Below, piece after piece: positions 16,514-20,603 of a DNA stretch of 20,603 nt (positions within the stretch are counted from its first letter, which is position 1; every line of letters starts with the position of its first letter). The position numbers were made by a program, and so were the translations under genes. Origin of the DNA: Clostridium sp. UBA5530 (GTDB taxonomy: Bacteria > Bacillota > Clostridia > Clostridiales > Clostridiaceae); assembly GCA_002423705.1 (NCBI GenBank), contig DINW01000051.1, forward strand, positions 39,670 to 60,272. Reading direction: 5' to 3'. A model generated the notes under the pieces. The model was not told the origin of the DNA. It was given only the letters and a program-made list of their open reading frames with translations, and did no database searches.

Positions 16514-19500
16514 ATGGATAAAAAGGATGTAATAAAATCAATAGAACAATATATACAACAGGGGTTAATTCAAGAGGCAGAAGAAATAGTTTCTCAGTAT
16601 AAACAAATGTTTCAGTATGATGATGAAATAGCTAGCATTGAAGCAATTATAAACATATATAACAAAAAGTATGAATGCGGGCTTAGTTGTGTCAGAGAGG
16701 GACTTAAATACAATATATATAGTAGCGATTTGTATTATACTATGGGAAATATATATGAGCTTCAAGGAAAATTTAACAGAGCATATTTATGTTATGAACA
16801 TGCAATTAGTTGTAATACTAATGAAGAGAATGCACCTGTAATGCAAGAGTCCATAAAAAATCTGAAGGATAATTGTAAAATAGATGTAAATAAGTATTCC
16901 GTAATAATTTTAACTCATAACAATTTAGATTATACTAAGATTTGTGTAAATAGTATTAGAAAGTTTAACAGTAACTCAGAATATGAAATTATAATAGTTG
17001 ATAATAATTCTACTGATGGAACCGATCAATGGATAAAAGATCAAATTGACATAAAATATATATTAAATAATGAGAATAGAGGTTTCCCGGTAGGGTGTAA
17101 TCAAGGAATAGAGATGGCAGAAAAAAATAACGATATTTTTTTACTAAACAATGACACGGTAATAATGCCTAATTCTATATTTAACTTAAGAATGGCTCTA
17201 TATTCAGATGAAAAAATAGGAGCTACAGGTGCTGTAAGTAATAATGCATCATATTATCAAAAGATAAATGAAACTTATGAAGAGTTTGATGACTATATGA
17301 ACTTGGCTTTAAAGAATAACATATCAAATGAAAGTTCATATGAGGAAAGACTTAAATTAGTGGGATTTGCTATGCTAGTTAAAAGAAAAGTATTAAATAA
17401 AGTTGGTTTATTAGATGAAAAATTCACCCCAGGAAATTTTGAAGATGATGATTTAAGCTTGAGGATTATCATGGAAGGATATAAATTATTACTTTGCTTA
17501 GACAGCTACGTTCATCATTTTGGAAGTATAAGCTTTAAAGATAGTGATTTAAAATATAATGAGTTGTTAAAAATTAATCATGAGAAGTTTAAAGAAAAAT
17601 GGGGCTTTTATAGCATGGAAGCTGTTCACTTGAAACATGAACTTATAAATGAAATTAATACTGATGTGCTAAGCCAAAGTAGGGATATTAATGTATTAGA
17701 TATAGGATGTGGTTTAGGAGCTACCCTTTTAAAAATAAAAAAAATATTTCCTAATGCTAAAGTTTACGGTATTGAAAGGAATAAGGAAATAATAAAACTT
17801 GCAAAAAAACTAAGTATTTTCCATGAAATTCAAGATGAAGAACACATAAATTTAGGACAGACACTATTTGATGTGATTATAATATCAGATGAAGAAATGA
17901 CCACTTGTGTTAATAAAATAGTTAATAATTTCGATTTGAATTCACAACTTATAATAGACAATGTAGGTAGAGTTCAAAATACTGTGGAATTTATGAAGAA
18001 GCATATGGATTTTAATGATAATATAGAAAAAGCTCAAGAATATGAAAAATTAGGAGAAGTAGATAAAGCAATTAAAATATATAAGGAACTTATAGATAAG
18101 GAGAAGCATAATACTCCTAAAGTATATTTTAAACTAGGACTGTTGTTGATTAATACATATTATATAGACAGTAATGAAGAAAAACTAATAGAAGCTACAG
18201 ACTTCTTAATAAAAGCATATAATCTAAACTATAATAAAGAATATATAATTAATATGTTTATAGAAAAGTTCTATAATCCTAATAAGGATATGATGAAAAA
18301 AAATTATAGTAATAATAGAAAATATTTATTAAATACTTATGAATCTATGGATATTCCTGAACTCAGTGAGCTTGACTTTAAAATAATACCCATTTGCAGG
18401 AATTTAATATTAACCTTCCATATAGAATCAAAAACACTAAATCAGTACAAAAATGCTACATATGGAATGGAAGTATTAATTCAATTAGCTATAAAAGACA
18501 AAGAACAATTAGATTTTGATTATATAAACTTTAAAATAAGGGAAACAAAACAAAATAAAATAGCATTAAATTTATTAAAATCTATTAACCTAGAAAAAGA
18601 AAATTTAGATAAAGATATTTTTGATAAAATTAATCAATATCATGAATTAAAACCAGAATGTGAAAAATATTATTATATGTTAGCTAAGTATTATTTAGCA
18701 CAAGGAGATTTAAACCTGGCAGAGTGTAATGCAAAAAAAGCATTGGAGATAAGAAAATGTAATATAGAGTATAATTTTATTATGGGTGAAATTTATGAAA
18801 AAAGTGGTAATCTCATTGGGGCTGTTAGACACTATACCTATGTAATAATGAGTGGACACAAAAAAACGGGGATTAATGTGGACTCAAGGTTAAATGAATG
18901 CCTATTGAAAGCCAGTAAGATTTCTCAAAGCTATTTAGATGAAGTCCTAGAAGAAATGTCATCGTGTGAATCTATTCTGCAATTTTTCCCAAGAAAAATT
19001 AATTGCTTTATAGACCAAAAGGGTGCTTTGGACCAAAAAATTGGTATAGGATTCGGAAGTTTTTTTAAGAGTAGGTCGGATAGAGAATATAACAAGTTTA
19101 TTGGAATTGTAAATAATAGCTATAAGAACAATGCATACGAAAATGCGTGGATACTTTCCAATAATGGGGCTTTTAACTCTTATGCCAAAGTAAGAACTGA
19201 AATTGTTAATTCAAAAATCATGTATGAAAATACTTATGTAATTGAGACTGAGGATATAGTATTGCCAATATGTGGTACAAAGGTAAATCAAAATGTGAAT
19301 TTTGAATATGATAATAAAATAGGCTCATATATTTTTGGAGTATATGAATTTAGCTATCTTAGAATTGATAAAAATGTTAGGATATATTCAGAGGATCCTA
19401 TAATATTCGGAAAGCCTATAAAAATGAAGCATGAAAATAAGAGAAAAAAATTAGTCCTTGATATATTTGTAGATACTCTATCCTTTGACTATATCAGAAG

Positions 19501-20603
19501 TAGAGAGTATAAAGATATACCTAACATAATGGAGTATTTTAAGGATGGAATTATATTCGAGAATAATTATACTTGTGGAGAATATACGTTTCCATCTACT
19601 GCATGCATAAAAACGGGCTTAAGTAATGGTAAAAACCAGATGTTTCATGATAAAATAAACATACCCTTAAACGATAACATAATTACTACTGCAGAGTTGT
19701 TTAATGATATGGGATATTATTGTACAGAGATAACAGAAAATGTAGAGTATACAGAAGGTGCCGATAAAATAATAACTCAATTTGGATATGAACTTAGAGC
19801 AAATGAAATAGTAGAATTAGCAATTAGTCATTTGGAGTCATTTGGAGAAACTGATAATTATTTAAGATTGTCATTTTTAGAGCTACATAGATCTTTGGAG
19901 GATGTAGCAAAGAACCTTACTATTCAAACAAAAAATAGCTTTGAAGAAATATTTAAAAGTGATAATTGTTTAAATAGTGTTTTCCAAACCCAAAGTTATT
20001 TATTACTTGAGGAATATAAAGAAGATATTCATATAGTAGATAGAGTACTGGGCTATCTATTTGATTATATTAAAAAAAACTATGCTGAAGAGGATATTGT
20101 AGTTAGTTTGGTATCAGATCATGGAGCAATGCTATTAACTGAAGAAAAGTTTTTATTAAAGAATATCCATACTAATACGGCATTGATGGTAAAAGGTTCT
20201 GGTGTTCCACATAAAGGATTAGTAGAAGATGAAGTGACTAGTGCAATGGACTTACACTATATATTAACAAACCTTTGTGATATAGAGATTGATGCTAAAA
20301 AATTGCAATGTTCACTTCCCAAAGCTTTAGGAGGAGAGGGAAGACAATACTCTATATCTGAATCATTATATCCAGGACAAACATATAAACTATGTATAAG
20401 AACCTTAGATTATGAATTAAGGCTAGAAACTAAAGACGTTACAACATATGATGGTAGGGTAAACATGAATCAGTATAATTATAGTATCTGTGAACGTATT
20501 ACTGGATGTAAAATTGAAAATAGAGACATAGAAAAATATCTATTAAATATAGTACATGAGCATACTAAAAATTTACATGATCCATATTATAATTTATCTG
20601 ATG
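16514..20603 (+). CDS. Giant multidomain protein: TPR, GT2, methyltransferase-like, TPR, AlkP/sulfatase-like (3' end off window)
   Basis: The frame is open from ATG 16514 (RBS GGAAGGGG at 16498-16505) to the window end, 1,363 codons without a stop. By residue: 1-125 TPR-like helices; 129-370 GT2 domain (VIILTHNN, DNNSTDGT at 163-170, NND at 212-214 replacing DxD, EDDD at 310-313, HHFGS); 392-490 a SAM-binding fold with VLDIGCGLGA and YGIERN; about 510-780 more TPR-like helices; about 980 onward an alkaline-phosphatase/sulfatase-like domain with D983 and D987 in LDIFVDTLSFD, T1025-F-P-S-T in the place of the sulfatase C-x-P-S-R, and SDHG at 1201-1204. Thr at the nucleophile position argues against a formylglycine sulfatase and for a phospho-transfer or hydrolase role. 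No signal peptide is seen, so it is probably cytoplasmic. It likely builds and modifies a protein-bound glycan. The domain identities are good; the overall function is inferred. Confidence 0.82.
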   Translation, partial: MDKKDVIKSIEQYIQQGLIQEAEEIVSQYKQMFQYDDEIASIEAIINIYNKKYECGLSCVREGLKYNIYSSDLYYTMGNIYELQGKFNRAYLCYEHAISCNTNEENAPVMQESIKNLKDNCKIDVNKYSVIILTHNNLDYTKICVNSIRKFNSNSEYEIIIVDNNSTDGTDQWIKDQIDIKYILNNENRGFPVGCNQGIEMAEKNNDIFLLNNDTVIMPNSIFNLRMALYSDEKIGATGAVSNNASYYQKINETYEEFDDYMNLALKNNISNESSYEERLKLVGFAMLVKRKVLNKVGLLDEKFTPGNFEDDDLSLRIIMEGYKLLLCLDSYVHHFGSISFKDSDLKYNELLKINHEKFKEKWGFYSMEAVHLKHELINEINTDVLSQSRDINVLDIGCGLGATLLKIKKIFPNAKVYGIERNKEIIKLAKKLSIFHEIQDEEHINLGQTLFDVIIISDEEMTTCVNKIVNNFDLNSQLIIDNVGRVQNTVEFMKKHMDFNDNIEKAQEYEKLGEVDKAIKIYKELIDKEKHNTPKVYFKLGLLLINTYYIDSNEEKLIEATDFLIKAYNLNYNKEYIINMFIEKFYNPNKDMMKKNYSNNRKYLLNTYESMDIPELSELDFKIIPICRNLILTFHIESKTLNQYKNATYGMEVLIQLAIKDKEQLDFDYINFKIRETKQNKIALNLLKSINLEKENLDKDIFDKINQYHELKPECEKYYYMLAKYYLAQGDLNLAECNAKKALEIRKCNIEYNFIMGEIYEKSGNLIGAVRHYTYVIMSGHKKTGINVDSRLNECLLKASKISQSYLDEVLEEMSSCESILQFFPRKINCFIDQKGALDQKIGIGFGSFFKSRSDREYNKFIGIVNNSYKNNAYENAWILSNNGAFNSYAKVRTEIVNSKIMYENTYVIETEDIVLPICGTKVNQNVNFEYDNKIGSYIFGVYEFSYLRIDKNVRIYSEDPIIFGKPIKMKHENKRKKLVLDIFVDTLSFDYIRSREYKDIPNIMEYFKDGIIFENNYTCGEYTFPSTACIKTGLSNGKNQMFHDKINIPLNDNIITTAELFNDMGYYCTEITENVEYTEGADKIITQFGYELRANEIVELAISHLESFGETDNYLRLSFLELHRSLEDVAKNLTIQTKNSFEEIFKSDNCLNSVFQTQSYLLLEEYKEDIHIVDRVLGYLFDYIKKNYAEEDIVVSLVSDHGAMLLTEEKFLLKNIHTNTALMVKGSGVPHKGLVEDEVTSAMDLHYILTNLCDIEIDAKKLQCSLPKALGGEGRQYSISESLYPGQTYKLCIRTLDYELRLETKDVTTYDGRVNMNQYNYSICERITGCKIENRDIEKYLLNIVHEHTKNLHDPYYNLSD

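Noticed and set aside
19439..20320. Formylglycine-type sulfatase
   Set aside because: The C/S-x-P-S-R nucleophile motif reads T-x-P-S-T, so the formylglycine mechanism is unlikely.
1..20603. CRISPR arrays, tRNA or rRNA genes
   Set aside because: No regularly spaced direct repeats, tRNA cloverleaf arms or rRNA-like stretches were seen on either strand.

Overview
The window is strongly AT-rich. It has clostridial-type codon use (many AGA, ATA and TTA codons) and strong GGAGG-type ribosome sites. It reads as an accessory glycan-biosynthesis island of a Clostridium-like Firmicute. All intact genes lie on the + strand with short gaps or near-overlaps. The only minus-strand gene is a decayed transposase. 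No clear rho-independent terminator was found, so much of the island could be one or two long transcripts. Assignments are from motifs read by eye, not database searches.

Layout. At 1-198 is the 3' end of a HAD phosphatase of the KdsC / NeuA C-terminal type. Next is rfbF (247-1023), then a decayed fragment of a sialic-acid-type synthase (neuB-like, about 1031-1245). A YerE-like thiamine-diphosphate enzyme follows (1449-3209), then a radical SAM protein with an N-terminal Rossmann-like module (3257-4417) and a large HAD protein with the same kind of module (4428-6572). A broken IS transposase (6685-7802, minus) separates these from an FkbM-type methyltransferase (7983-9152), a C-methyltransferase-like protein (9177-10349), an extended SDR (10368-11246), a GT2 glycosyltransferase with a degenerate methyltransferase-like tail (11291-12967), rfbG (12979-14067), rfbH (14069-15370), a GT2-TPR protein (15391-16440) and the start of a very large fusion protein (16514 to the window end).

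How the genes may work together. RfbF, RfbG and RfbH make the CDP-3,6-dideoxy-4-ketohexose intermediate used for 3,6-dideoxyhexoses. A YerE-like ThDP enzyme in the same cluster suggests that a two-carbon unit from pyruvate is added at C4. The product would be a branched, yersiniose-like sugar, with the SDR as candidate final reductase. Two methyltransferases and a radical SAM enzyme could decorate the sugar further. Three GT2 enzymes, two with TPR segments, would transfer the sugars. I see no flippase, polymerase, polyprenyl-phosphate sugar transferase or other membrane protein, which fits cytoplasmic glycosylation of a protein such as flagellin better than capsule synthesis. That target is an inference.

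The most unusual points are the YerE-type pathway in a clostridial setting, a small Rossmann-like module attached to four unrelated enzymes, the giant TPR-GT2-methyltransferase-TPR-AlkP/sulfatase-like fusion, and the nonulosonate-gene debris that suggests replacement of an older sugar pathway.
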